A DNA stretch of 64,000 nt from Branchiibius cervicis (GTDB lineage: Bacteria > Actinomycetota > Actinomycetes > Actinomycetales > Dermatophilaceae). Under the pieces are notes generated by a model, which ran no database searches, was not told the origin of the DNA, and saw only the letters and a list, made by a program, of their open reading frames with translations. Position 1 is the first letter of the stretch. Each line of letters begins with the position of its first letter. The position numbers and the translations under genes were made by a program. The DNA lies in assembly GCF_042661605.1 (NCBI RefSeq), contig NZ_JBHSWJ010000002.1, positions 2,604,001 to 2,668,000 on the forward strand. The letters run 5' to 3'. Positions 42,902-53,936 of the stretch are shown here, in pieces.

Positions 42902-44401
42902 GCCGAAGCTCCCGTCATCGCCGCTCCTAGGTTCTCCGCCGTCACCGTGTCGGGGTCGAAGGTTCCGGCGAGGCTGCCGCGCAGCATCACCGTGATCGTG
43001 TCGGACAGGCCGATCAGTTCGTCCAGGTCGGCCGAAATCAGGAGCACCGCAAGGCCTTCGCGGCGAGCGTCCTTGATGTGGTCCCAGATCGCGGCCTGGG
43101 CGCCGACGTCGACCCCGCGCGTCGGGTGGGCGGCGATCAGCACCTTCGGCGTGTGCGCCATCTCGCGGCCGATGATCAGTTTCTGCTGGTTGCCACCGGA
43201 CAACGAGCCCGCGGTGACGTCGACGGAGGGTGCGCACGTCGTACTGCTGGACGATGCGTTCGGTGTCCTGGCGCGCGGCCGCACCGTCGATCAACCATCC
43301 CTTGGCCATCGGCGATTCGGTCTGATGCCCCAGGATGCGGTTCTCCCACAGGGGACTCTGCAGCAACAGGCCATGCCGGTGGCGGTCCTCGGGGATGTAT
43401 CCGACGCCCGCCTCGCGAACTCGCCGCGTCGGCCAGTGCGTGATGTCCTCATCGGACAGCCGGATCGTGCCGCCGTCGGGGGTCCGGATGCCCATGATCG
43501 TCTCGACCAGTTCTGCCTGGCCGTTCCCCTCGACGCCCGCGATGCCGAGTACCTCGCCGGCGTGGATGGTCAGCTCGATGTCCGTCAGCAGCCGGGTGCC
43601 GAACTCGTCGGTCAGGCTCAGGTCGCGTACGTCGAGCACCACCTGATCGGTGACCGTGGACTCTTCGGTTGCCGGTGTGGGCAGCTGCGAGCCCACCATC
43701 AACTCGGCCAGTTCACGGGAGGTGACATCGGCGGGCTTCACGGAGGTGACCGTCGTGCCCCGGCGGATCACGGTGATCTCATCGGCCACCCGGCGTACCT
43801 CGTCCAGTTTGTGGGAGATGAAGATGACGGTCAGCCCCTCGGCTTTCAGCTCCCGCAGGTTGGCGAAGAGTTCGTCGACCTCCTGCGGCACGAGGACGGC
43901 GGTCGGCTCGTCCAGGATGATGATCTTGGCTCCGCGGTAGAGCACCTTGAGGATCTCCACCCGCTGGCGGGCGCCGACCCCGAGCCGGTCGACGAGGACG
44001 TCCGGTTCGACGTTCAGCCCGTACGCCGATGAGATGCGTTCGATCTCCGCTCTCGCCCCTGCGCCGATCCCGTGCAGGTCCTCCGCGCCGAGGACGACGT
44101 TCTCGAGCACGGTGAAGTTGTCGGCCAGTTTGAAGTGCTGGAAGACCATGCCGATGCCGACCGCGATCGCGTCGCCCGGCGCCGAGAACTTCACCTCCTT
44201 GCCGTCGATCGCGATGGTGCCCTCGTCGGGTGCCTGCACGCCGTACAGGATCTTCATCAGCGTGGACTTGCCGGCGCCGTTCTCCCCCACGATCGCGTGG
44301 ATGGTGCCCTTGCGGACGGTGATGTCGATGTCCTTGTTGGCGACGACACCGGGGAATCGCTTGGTGATGCCGTGTAGTTCGACGGCCACTTGCTCGGTCA
44401 T
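42898..44401 (-). CDS. nucleoside ABC transporter ATPase with two nucleotide domains, apparent frameshift
   Basis: This is a double ATPase of the sugar/nucleoside importer type. The first domain has Walker A GENGAGKSTLMK, a degenerate signature LGVGARQRVEI and Walker B IIILDEPTAVL. The second has GVEGNGQAEL in place of a full Walker A, as usual for the family, and signature SLSGGNQQKLIIGREM. The frame slips opposite 43228-43230 at VRT; two more bases (or one fewer) give VRTPSVDVTAGSLSGG. Corrected length is about 500 residues. The C-terminal part (LLISADLDELIGLSD) is intact in the second frame. Confidence 0.92.
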
Positions 44402-44420
44402 GACGGGCTCCTCAAGGACA

Positions 44421-44466
44421 GTGACGCCGGGCCGGTCGCACCATAGCGCGACCGGACCGGCGTCAC
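44421..44466 (-). terminator. strong intercistronic hairpin between bmpA and the ATPase gene
   Basis: GTGACGCCGG (44421-44430) pairs with CCGGCGTCAC (44457-44466), and CCGGTCGC (44432-44439) with GCGACCGG (44448-44455), with one G/A mismatch and an 8-nt loop. This makes an 18-pair stem with no T-run. It lies after the binding-protein gene within the operon, where such stems usually act as attenuators or stabilise the upstream mRNA, so that more binding protein than transporter is made. Confidence 0.75.
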
Positions 44467-44479
44467 GGAGAGACGCTGA

Positions 44480-45562
44480 TCAGGGGGTCGTGGGGACCTT
44501 GATCTCGCCGGAGACGATCTTGGCCTTGATGTCGTCCAGCTTGGACTTGATGTCGTCGATGTGACCGCCGGTGGTGGCCAGGGAGACACCGCCGTCCTTC
44601 AATGCGAAGACGGTGTTGCCGCCCTTGAAGGTGCCATCGTGCACGCGGGTCAGGAAGTCCAGCACACCGACGTTGACGCCCTTGACCATCGAGGTCAGGA
44701 TCACGTCGCGCACCGATGCGTCCGCGGTCAGCGCCTGGTCGGAGTCGACGCCGATGGCCCAGTGACCGGTGCCCGCAGCCTTGGCCGCCTGGAAGACGCC
44801 GTCACCGGACTTGCCGGCGGCGCCGTAGACGATGTCCGCGCCGTTCTGGTACATGCCGGCCGCGGCGGTCTTGCCCTTGGCCGGGTCCGCGAAGCCGCTG
44901 AAGTCCGGCGGCTGGGTCAGGTAGGCGACGTCGACTTTGATGTTCTTGTTGACGTACTTCGCGCCCGCCACGTAACCGGCCTGGAACTTCTGGATCAACG
45001 GGTTCTGCACACCGCCGACGAAGCCGATGTGGTTCGACTTGGACTTCAGCGCAGCGGCCGCACCGGCCAGGAACGAGCCCTGCTCCTCGGTGAAGGTGAT
45101 CTGGTCGACGTTGGTGCCCTTGGAGGCATCCGAGGCATCGTCGATGATCGCGAACTTGACGTTCGGGAACTGCTGGGCCGCCTTGCCGACGGCCGACGCG
45201 TAGCTGAAACCGACGGCCACGATGGCGGTGTTGCCGTTCTGCGCCAGCTGCTGCAACCGGTTCAGCCGGGATGCGTCGTTGTCGGTGCTGGTGGCCACGA
45301 TTTCGCTCGGCTTGATGCCGAACTTCTTCTCTGCCTCGTCCAGGCCCGCGGCCGCGGAGTCGTTGAAGGAGTGGTCACCGCGACCACCCACGTCGTAGGC
45401 CATACCGACCTTCAGTTGACCGGCACCGCCGGTGCCGGTCCCCGAGCCCGCTCCGGTGCCGGATGGCGACGAACCGCTGGTCGAGTTGGAGCCACACGCG
45501 GCCAGGCCGATCGCGAGGGCAGCGACAGCGGAAGTTGTCGCGATTTTCTTCAGGGTCTGCAC
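44480..45562 (-). CDS. bmpA: BmpA family nucleoside-binding lipoprotein
   Basis: The 360-residue lipoprotein starts at GTG 45562 (GGAGGAG at 6 nt). The signal peptide ends at the lipobox GLAAC, with lipidated Cys23, followed by a Ser/Gly/Thr linker. The mature part is the BmpA/PnrA fold: GMAYDVGGRGDHSFNDSAAAGLDEAEKKFG, then GFSYASAVGKAAQQFP and GVDSDQAL. Proteins of this family bind purine and pyrimidine nucleosides outside the membrane and deliver them to the ABC importer encoded downstream. It is the first gene of the uptake and salvage operon. Confidence 0.95.
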   Translation of the reverse strand: MQTLKKIATTSAVAALAIGLAACGSNSTSGSSPSGTGAGSGTGTGGAGQLKVGMAYDVGGRGDHSFNDSAAAGLDEAEKKFGIKPSEIVATSTDNDASRLNRLQQLAQNGNTAIVAVGFSYASAVGKAAQQFPNVKFAIIDDASDASKGTNVDQITFTEEQGSFLAGAAAALKSKSNHIGFVGGVQNPLIQKFQAGYVAGAKYVNKNIKVDVAYLTQPPDFSGFADPAKGKTAAAGMYQNGADIVYGAAGKSGDGVFQAAKAAGTGHWAIGVDSDQALTADASVRDVILTSMVKGVNVGVLDFLTRVHDGTFKGGNTVFALKDGGVSLATTGGHIDDIKSKLDDIKAKIVSGEIKVPTTP

Positions 45563-45653
45563 AAGATCTCCTCCGTCAGGGCAGCAACATGATCGGACTT
45601 ACCCTAACGGCCTGTTCAACGTGGACACAGCACTGGGACCGAACCGTTATCGC

Positions 45654-47252
45654 CTAGGCGCAATCCGTCCCGGCGATGATGAAACCGCCGCCCCAGTAGT
45701 CGCCGTCGTGCAGGCCCCACACTTCCAGATCGGTGGCGTTGTTGATCCCGGTCGCCGCAGGTGTGGTGCGGCCCCCGTTGTCGTTGTTACCGGCCCACGC
45801 GTAGACCTGCTTGTCGGCCGTCAGTGCCAGATATCCGCCGTCGGAGGCGAAAACCTGCACGACGTTCTTGCCGGCGAAGTACTGGGTGTAGTCCAGGGTG
45901 CTGAGACTGGTGCTGGCGTGGCTGAAGAACTGGATCACGTGTCCGTCCTCGGTGACCCACACCCCGCCGGTATAGGTGTTGTAGCCCCAGCTGTCGAACG
46001 TCTTGATATTGCTGGCGAAGTCTTTCCAGCCGATGGTGTTGCCGACCGCCGACCCTGTCCCGTAGAGGTCGCCGCTTCCGGTCAGGGCCCACGTGGCGGT
46101 GGGCTCGGCGACGACTTGGACCACGCTCGTCGGGGCGTTGGACGCAGTGGTGAGGGCGAAGCCCAGGGACCAACTGCGCACCGTGCCGGCGATCAGCAAC
46201 GAACCGCCGAAGGTCAGTGAGCCCGTCGTGCCCGATCCGGACCGGGTGCTGTAGGCACTGAACGCCGTGGCGCCGGCGCTGCCGGGGAGCAAGGCGGCCC
46301 TGGGAGTTCCGGTGGCGTTGTCCGGCCAGTAGTAGAGGCCGTTCGAGGTGAGCGCGTAGCCGTATCCGTCGGTGGCCTGAGCGTCCAGGACGGTCCCGGA
46401 GATGCCGCTGACCTTGGTCACCGTCGTCGGTCCGCCGACCGCCGAACTGAACATCTGGTAGACCGACGCGCCATCGGTGGCGACGCCTCCGGCGGTGTCG
46501 TTGGCGGTGTTGACGCTGGTCCACGTGCTGACCGTCTTGAGCCCGGTGAGATTGACGCCTCCGAATTGCAGGGTGAGCGGCGATGCGGCAGTGCCGCCCA
46601 GGCTGCGTCCCCAGTAGGAAACGGTGCCGGCCTGGGTCACGATGGCCGCGTTCGAACCGTTCGACGGTCCGGAGGTGGTCGACCCCTGATCGCCGGAGAT
46701 CGCACCGGACAGCCCGTTGGTCACACCCGTGACGGCAGAGGTGATGGTTGCCGGATCACCGGATCCGCCGACACTGCGGTACAACTCGTAGACCGGCCCG
46801 GCATTCGGGGTCACCACTCCGTCCCCGGCGTCCGAGACACCCTGGAACGTCGCACCGACCGAGTACGCACCCGAGGCTCCGGTCACCTTGAAGGCGGGCA
46901 CGCTCACGAGCCCGTTCGCGCCGACGGTCACGGTCTGCGTCTGAGGGTTGCCGCTGGTGAAGGACAGCCCGGTCGGCAGGGTGATCGTCACCGCGGAACC
47001 GGCCGGAGCGGGGTTGGGCCCGATGAAGGCCCGGAACGTGACGGTGCCGTCAGGAACCACACTGCATCGCACCACTGTCCCGAAACCCGTGACGTTGACG
47101 ATGTTCGGATCCGACAGCGGAGAAGCGGCGGCCGGCAGCGCGGTGGCCCCGACAAAGAGCACCGGCGCGGTCCACGTCGCCGTGCGCACGAGCGTACGGC
47201 GATCGACCTTCGGGACGTCCACAGTCCATGCGGGCAGGCGTCGATCTGTCAC
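45654..47252 (-). CDS. secreted RCC1-like beta-propeller protein
   Basis: The 532-residue product starts at GTG 47252. The N-terminus has basic residues including DRRTLVR, a possible twin-arginine motif, then a hydrophobic helix ending LPAAASPLS, so it should be exported. The first ~120 residues of mature protein look Ig-like (TVTFRAFIGPNPAPAGSAVTITLPTGLSF). The rest contains repeated blades with Trp/Tyr and Gly motifs (WALTGSGDLYGTG, YALTSNGLYYWPDN, LALTADKQVYAWAGN), as in RCC1/propeller repeats. No anchor or enzyme motif is visible. The function is unknown; surface binding or adhesion is a guess. Confidence 0.8.
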   Translation of the reverse strand: MTDRRLPAWTVDVPKVDRRTLVRTATWTAPVLFVGATALPAAASPLSDPNIVNVTGFGTVVRCSVVPDGTVTFRAFIGPNPAPAGSAVTITLPTGLSFTSGNPQTQTVTVGANGLVSVPAFKVTGASGAYSVGATFQGVSDAGDGVVTPNAGPVYELYRSVGGSGDPATITSAVTGVTNGLSGAISGDQGSTTSGPSNGSNAAIVTQAGTVSYWGRSLGGTAASPLTLQFGGVNLTGLKTVSTWTSVNTANDTAGGVATDGASVYQMFSSAVGGPTTVTKVSGISGTVLDAQATDGYGYALTSNGLYYWPDNATGTPRAALLPGSAGATAFSAYSTRSGSGTTGSLTFGGSLLIAGTVRSWSLGFALTTASNAPTSVVQVVAEPTATWALTGSGDLYGTGSAVGNTIGWKDFASNIKTFDSWGYNTYTGGVWVTEDGHVIQFFSHASTSLSTLDYTQYFAGKNVVQVFASDGGYLALTADKQVYAWAGNNDNGGRTTPAATGINNATDLEVWGLHDGDYWGGGFIIAGTDCA

Positions 47253-47301
47253 AAAGTGTCCCTACGAGTCGGTTTGATGCGCACCCGAGGGTACAAAAAC
47301 C

Positions 47302-48507
47302 TCAAACTCTACCGAATCCGATACCACCCGAACATAGGACAGCACCGGCCAACACCTTGGCGGCGATCGCGACGGCTCGTTCGTCGACGACCAGGTTTCC
47401 TTGGTGCAGTTCGTACGTCGCACCGCCGGGTGTCCGGGTACCCAACCGGGCCAGGGCGCCCGGCGTCCGTTGCAGCATCCAGGAGAAATCCTCCCCGCCC
47501 AGCGACTGCGGTGTGCCAACGGGTGCGTCGGTACCGATCAGCGTCGCCGCGCTGCGGCGCAACGCATCGATGCACGCGTCGTCGTTGACCACCGGCGGCA
47601 CCCCGCGCTCGTGATGAACCTCCGCGTGCACGCGGTACGGCGCGACCACCTCATGCACGATCTGCTCCACCAGGCCCTCGGCCCGCAACCACGTTTGCGC
47701 ATCGAGCATCCGCAAGGTGCCGCGCGCCGTACCCGAGGAGGGGATGACGTTGGGGGCGCTGCCTGCGTGCACCGCGCCCCACACCAGCGCAGCCCCTGCG
47801 CGCGGGTCGAGGCGGCGGGACAACACGGCGGGTACGTCGGTGATCACCTTGGCGAGGGCGTAGGTGAGGTCACCGGTCAGGTGCGGGCGGGAGGTGTGAC
47901 CGCCGCGGCCGGTCACGGTCACCGTCACGTCGTCACACGCGGCCGTGATCGGGCCCTCCGCCAAGCCCACCGTGCCGACGTCGATGCTCGGGTCGCAGTG
48001 CACCGCGAAGATCCGGTCCACGTCGACGAGTTCGCCCTGCGCGACGATGGATTCGGCGCCGCCGGGCAGCACTTCCTCGGCGGGTTGGAAGATGGCCCGC
48101 ACCGCGATACCGGCCTCGAGCAACTGCTGCTCGACCGCGGCCAGCGCCAGCGTCGCGCCGAGCACGCCGGCGGTGTGTACGTCGTGCCCGCAGGCGTGGC
48201 ACATACCCGGCTCGAGGGAGGCGAACGGCAAACCGGTCTGCTCCTGCACCGGCAACGCATCGAGGTCGGCGCGCAGGCCGATCCGGATCGTGGGCTGCTC
48301 CGCGCCCAGTTCGGCGACCAGGCCGGTGCCGTCGAGCCGGCGGGTGCGGATGTCGCTGGCTTCGAGGCGCTCACGCACCACCTCGGTCGTGCGGTGTTCC
48401 TGGTAGCCGATCTCGGGATGCGCGTGCAGATCGCGCCGCAGGGCGATCAACTCGGGTTCGAGTGCGTCCACGCGGGCGGCGATGAGGTCATTCAGAGCAG
48501 TGTCCAC
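47302..48507 (-). CDS. M20 family metallo-amidohydrolase
   Basis: The 401-residue enzyme has the M20D features RRDLHAHPEIGYQEHRTTE, GLRADLDALPVQEQ, MCHACGHDVHTAGVLG, FQPAEEVLPGG and the C-terminal metal ligand QSLGGEDFSWML. The dimerisation domain lies in between (VTGRGGHTSRPH). Members cleave N-acyl or indole-acetyl amino acids; the substrate here is unknown. The C-terminus is slightly extended (AGAVLCSGGIGFGRV). In related genomes such genes often lie near nucleoside salvage genes. Confidence 0.92.
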   Translation of the reverse strand: MDTALNDLIAARVDALEPELIALRRDLHAHPEIGYQEHRTTEVVRERLEASDIRTRRLDGTGLVAELGAEQPTIRIGLRADLDALPVQEQTGLPFASLEPGMCHACGHDVHTAGVLGATLALAAVEQQLLEAGIAVRAIFQPAEEVLPGGAESIVAQGELVDVDRIFAVHCDPSIDVGTVGLAEGPITAACDDVTVTVTGRGGHTSRPHLTGDLTYALAKVITDVPAVLSRRLDPRAGAALVWGAVHAGSAPNVIPSSGTARGTLRMLDAQTWLRAEGLVEQIVHEVVAPYRVHAEVHHERGVPPVVNDDACIDALRRSAATLIGTDAPVGTPQSLGGEDFSWMLQRTPGALARLGTRTPGGATYELHQGNLVVDERAVAIAAKVLAGAVLCSGGIGFGRV

Positions 48508-48532
48508 AGCGCGCTCCAGCGTAGTCAGCCCG

Positions 48533-48639
48533 TCACACCGCTCCCCTACCGGCCACCAGGACGATGAGCAGGACGACCGCCAGGAGGCACACGACCGACA
48601 GCAGGTAGTGGTTCGCGACGAACCCCAGCAGGCGGCGCA

Positions 48640-48640
<1 letters not shown>
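48533..48640 (-). CDS. putative 35-residue membrane peptide
   Basis: GTG 48640 overlaps the mutase stop (TAGTG). The product is one hydrophobic helix with a basic N-terminus (RRLLGFVANHYLLSVVCLLAVVLLIVLVAG). No family was recognised. The coupling to the mutase stop and clean single-helix design support translation, but the short length leaves doubt. Confidence 0.45.
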
Positions 48641-50210
<1,570 letters not shown>

Positions 50211-50224
50211 AGGTTTCAGCCTAG

Positions 50225-51286
50225 TCAGCCCAGCGCCTGGTTGAGCTCCATGACCAGAGCCGGGCCCCGGTAGATGTACCCGGTGTAGACCTGCACCAGA
50301 TCCGCGCCGGCGTCCACCAGCGCCAGCGCGTCGTCGGCGCCGGTGACTCCGCCTACCCCGATGATCGGCATCCCGGTGTGCTGGGCGACGTACTGGACGA
50401 CGGCTCGGGCCCGCCGGGTCAGTGGTGCGCCCGAGAGTCCGCCGACCTCGCCGGCCAGCGACAGGTCGGCGTCGGCGAGGCCGTCGCGGGCGATGGTGGT
50501 GTTGGTTGCGATGATTCCGCTGATGTCGCTGTTCGCCGCGACATCCAGGACGTCGTCGATCGCACTGTCGGTCAGGTCGGGCGCGATCTTGACGAAGACC
50601 GGGGTGGGACGGGCCCCGGTCGCAGCCGCCAACCGCGTTGTCTCCGTAACGATTTCGGCCAGTAACTCGGCCAGTGGCTCCTTGTCCTGCAAGGACCGCA
50701 GACCGGGGGTATTGGGGCTGGATACGTTGACCGCGAAATAGTCGGCGACCCCGTCGAGCGCCCGCACCGACGTCAGGTAGTCACCCACCGCGTCCTGGAC
50801 CGGGGTGATCTTGGTCTTGCCGATGCTCACGCCCACCGGTACGCCGATGGGTCCCGTCGCGCGTAGCCGCTCGGCGAGCGCCTGGGCACCGGCGTTGTTG
50901 AAGCCCATCCGGTTGATGATGGCCGCGCTGTCCCGCAGGCGGAACAGCCGCGGTTTGTCGTTGCCGGGCTGGGCCTGGGCGGTCACCGTGCCGAGCTCGA
51001 TGTGACCGAAGCCCAGTGCGGGCCAGGCGAGGGCGGCGACGCCGTTCTTGTCGACGCCGGCGGCGAGCCCGACCCGCCCCGGGAAGGTCAGGCCGGCGAC
51101 GCTGACCGACTGGGTCGGCACCTTCAGGACGGCGGCGATCGCGGCGAGCCGGCGCGGACCGAGGCCGGCCAGCCGATGCAGCGTCTGCTCGTGGGCGGCC
51201 TCGGCGTCCCCGCCGCCAACGCGGAACAGGGCCGGTCGCAGCAGGTGGCGATAGCCCAGGTCGAGCGTGGTGCGGCGGGGATTCAC
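50225..51286 (-). CDS. pyrD: dihydroorotate dehydrogenase (quinone)
   Basis: The 353-residue class 2 enzyme oxidises dihydroorotate to orotate in pyrimidine synthesis, passing electrons to quinone at the membrane. It has the N-terminal membrane-associating helices (YRHLLRPALFRV), GLAAGVDKNG, FNNAGAQAL, the catalytic Ser region NVSSPNTPGLR and the FMN site IIGVGGVTGADDAL. GTG 51286 overlaps the manC stop (GTGA). Confidence 0.95.
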   Translation of the reverse strand: MNPRRTTLDLGYRHLLRPALFRVGGGDAEAAHEQTLHRLAGLGPRRLAAIAAVLKVPTQSVSVAGLTFPGRVGLAAGVDKNGVAALAWPALGFGHIELGTVTAQAQPGNDKPRLFRLRDSAAIINRMGFNNAGAQALAERLRATGPIGVPVGVSIGKTKITPVQDAVGDYLTSVRALDGVADYFAVNVSSPNTPGLRSLQDKEPLAELLAEIVTETTRLAAATGARPTPVFVKIAPDLTDSAIDDVLDVAANSDISGIIATNTTIARDGLADADLSLAGEVGGLSGAPLTRRARAVVQYVAQHTGMPIIGVGGVTGADDALALVDAGADLVQVYTGYIYRGPALVMELNQALG

Positions 51287-52398
51287 GTCAGGTTGGCGCG
51301 GCCGGTCTCGACGAGTTGCTCGACGATCTTCTTCACGTCCTGCGCCCGGGCCCGACTGGTCACCAGCACCGCGTCGTCGGTGTCGACCACGACGATGTCG
51401 TCGACGCCCATCGCGACCACCGTGCGACCCGAGCGGGGTGCGACCACCCCGGTCGCGTCCTGCATCACCACCAACTCCCGGCGGCCGAGCACCTTGACGC
51501 CCGGAGCGTCGGCGTTGTCGGCCAACAGTCCGGCCAGCGACGCGAAATCGCCGACGTCGTCCCAGGAGAAGTCGCCGGGGATCACCGCTACGCGGCCGTC
51601 GACCGCAGCCGGTTCAGCGATCGCGTTGTCGATGGCCAGCTTGGTCAGCCGGGGCCACAACTCGTTGATCCGGATCGGCTTCTCGGCGATCTGGCGGAGG
51701 TACTTGGCCATCAGCGGCTGGTAGTGCTCCAGCATGCTCATCAGCGTCGCGGCTTGCACGACGAACATGCCGGCGTTCCAGCGGAACCGTCCGGACCTGA
51801 AGTACTCCTCAGCGGTCAACGGGTCCGGCTTCTCGACGAAGGCAGTGACGCCGTGGGCACGGGGCGCGCCGTCGACGTCCAAGGGATCACCGGTCTCGAT
51901 GTAGCCGAACTGGGTGGCCGCGTGGGTGGGTTCGATCCCGATGGTGACCAGCTTGCCGGTCCGCGCCACGGCGACCGCTTCGGTCACGCACGCCCGGAAG
52001 GCGTTCTCGTCGATGATGACCTGGTCGGCGGCGAAGGATCCGATGATCGCGCCGGGGTGGCGTGCCTCCAGGATTGCCGCAGCCAACCCGATCGCCGGCA
52101 TCGATTCGCGTCGGGAGGGTTCGACCAGGACGTCGTCCTCACCCAGCTCCGGCAACTGCTCGCGCACGGCATCCACGTGCTGCCACCCGGTCACCACCAG
52201 GAACCGGTCGTCGCACAACGGGCCCAGGCGATCGAACGTCGATTGCAGCATCGAGCGGCCCGACCCGGTCAGGTCGTGCAGGAACTTCGGTGACGCCTCG
52301 CGCGACAACGGCCACAACCGCGTCCCGGAGCCACCGGCGGGGATGACCCCCAGAATCCGTCGATGCTCACGCGGCCAACCGTAGCCGAGAGGGTTCAC
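51283..52398 (-). CDS. manC: mannose-1-phosphate guanylyltransferase
   Basis: The 371-residue enzyme makes GDP-mannose from mannose 1-phosphate and GTP. It shows VIPAGGSGTRLWPLSREASPKFL, the pyrophosphorylase signature, VEPSRRESMPAIGLAAAI, VEKPDP and FRWNAGMFV. I place the start at GTG 52398 (NPLGYGWPREH), since the longer frame is encoded by sequence antisense to the upstream region. It diverges from a GT4 mannosyltransferase gene, so GDP-mannose supply and use are adjacent. Confidence 0.93.
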   Translation of the reverse strand: MNPLGYGWPREHRRILGVIPAGGSGTRLWPLSREASPKFLHDLTGSGRSMLQSTFDRLGPLCDDRFLVVTGWQHVDAVREQLPELGEDDVLVEPSRRESMPAIGLAAAILEARHPGAIIGSFAADQVIIDENAFRACVTEAVAVARTGKLVTIGIEPTHAATQFGYIETGDPLDVDGAPRAHGVTAFVEKPDPLTAEEYFRSGRFRWNAGMFVVQAATLMSMLEHYQPLMAKYLRQIAEKPIRINELWPRLTKLAIDNAIAEPAAVDGRVAVIPGDFSWDDVGDFASLAGLLADNADAPGVKVLGRRELVVMQDATGVVAPRSGRTVVAMGVDDIVVVDTDDAVLVTSRARAQDVKKIVEQLVETGRANLT

Positions 52399-52466
52399 GA
52401 GACGCTCACTACCGCGCCATCTCGCCGACCCCCTGCCGGCCACCTGCCGAGCGCACCCTGTAGGTC

Positions 52467-53575
52467 GTGAAGGTTGCGATCGTCACCGAATCCTTCCTGC
52501 CGACCCTCAACGGGGTCACGACCAGCGTTTGCCGGATCTTGGACGAATTCTCCCGCCTGGGGCACCAGGCGTTGGTGATCGCTCCCGGTCCCGCGCCCGC
52601 CGCCTACCGCGGCCACCGCATCCACCAGGTCCGCGGCGTCACCCTTCGCTCGTTCCGGGTGGGTCTACCGCCGGGATCCTCGAGCCCGTGCTGACGTCGT
52701 TCGAGCCCGACGTCCTGCACGCGGCGTCCCCCTTCGGGTTGGGCGCCCGTGGCCTGGGCGCCGCACGCAACCTCGGCATCCCGACCGTGGCGATCTACCA
52801 GACCGACATGCCGGGATATCTGGCCCAGTACGGCGGCCGGCCCGCGGCGGCGCTGTCCTGGCGCTGGGTGCGCCATCTGCACTCCTTGGCCGACCTCACC
52901 CTCGCCCCGAGCTCGGCGACGATCCAGCAGTTGCGGTCACGCGGCGTACCCCGGATCGCGCACTGGGGCCGCGGGGTGGACTCCTTGCTCTTCACTCCCC
53001 GACTGCGCACCTGCCCCGAGGTGGTCGCCCTGCGCGAGTGCCTGGCACCGCGGGGCGAGACCGTCGTCGGGTACGTCGGCCGGCTGGCCCCCGAGAAGCA
53101 GGTGCACCGCCTCGAGGTGCTGGCTGACGACCCCTCGATCTCACTGGTCATCGTCGGCGACGGACCCAGTCGCGTGCGATTGGAGCGGTTGCTGCCGCGG
53201 GCGCACTTCCTGGGTTACCGAACGGGGCTGGACCTGGCGCAGGCCTACTGCGCATTGGATCTCTTCGTGCACACCGGCACCAAGGAGACGTTCGGCCAGA
53301 CCTTGCAGGAGGCCATGGCCTCGGGTCTGCCGGTGGTCGCGCCGTCAGTCGGCGGCCCGCTGGACGTGCTGGAGGCGGGTCGGACGGGGTGCTTCTACGA
53401 CACGCACGAGTTGCGCCGGGTGGTGCTCGACCTATGCGCCGACCCCGACCGCCGGGCGGCCCTTGGCAGCGCCGCCCGGCAGACGGCCCTGGAACGCGGC
53501 TGGGCCGGCACCGTGGCGCAATTGCTGGACTACTACCGGCAGGTGCAGGCACCGCGCTCGCTGGCGGCCGCCTGA
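52467..53575 (+). CDS. GT4 glycosyltransferase, GDP-mannose-dependent alpha-mannosyltransferase type, apparent frameshift
   Basis: The start GTG 52467 reads VAIVTESFLPTLNGVTTSV, the acceptor-side opening of PimB/MgtA-like mannosyltransferases. The frame breaks at GGG 52673-52675; one more G gives GLPPGILEPVLTSFEPDVLHAASP and a 369-residue protein. The C half has the donor domain: GYVGRLAPEKQVHRLEVL, VGDGPSRVRLE and the EX7E region GTKETFGQTLQEAMASGLPVVAP. It probably adds mannose to a phosphoinositol or glycolipid acceptor at the inner face of the membrane. Confidence 0.9.
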
Positions 53576-53612
53576 TCCCCGCTGTCACACACTCGGCGAT
53601 CGACACTGTCTC

Positions 53613-53850
53613 GTCGATATCGGCGTCGCGCTGTTCGCCGACGTGGTGGGCGCCGTCGACCTGCAGCACCAACCGGTCACCGATGAGGAAGTCGACCGGA
53701 CGACCCGCAAGGTGCGCCTGCGCCAGGATCGGCACCTTCAGGAAGCGCAACCGCCAGCGCACCAGGGTTTCCAGACCGGAGTCCGAGAAGGGGGTCAGCG
53801 CACGATTGGGTCCGTTCACCCGTACGCCATGGAAAGCACGAGCCCTATAA
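53613..53850 (-). pseudogene. C-terminal piece of a DUF559 endonuclease-like gene
   Basis: The minus strand reads NRALTPFSDSGLETLVRWRLR, FLKVPILAQAHLAGRPVDF and LIGDRLVLQVDGAHHVGEQRDADID, the Vsr-like DUF559 fold of actinobacterial orphan proteins. After DADID the expected HDAELTLxGYHVIRV is replaced by unrelated text, so the true 3' end is lost. The N-terminal part is not upstream here but at 55136-55335, beyond a low-GC segment. The gene therefore appears split by an insertion. Confidence 0.65.
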
Positions 53851-53936
53851 CTTCAAACCGCCCGGCGCTCCAACGGTGAAGAAGGCCGTCGCTGCGTGCC
53901 TATGGTGTTCCAAATCCCTTCTGATATTTTGTTGAT

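Noticed and set aside
41801..44401. 866-codon ATPase-permease fusion
   Set aside because: The join exists only because the ATPase frame slips at 43228-43230. The correct C-terminal ATPase text is in another frame and ends in a normal GTGA overlap with the permease start.
53148..53819. 223-residue DUF559 protein as an intact gene
   Set aside because: Only the first ~75 codons match DUF559. After about 53613 the text becomes Pro/Ser/Arg-rich antisense of the glycosyltransferase gene, so it is a truncated piece.
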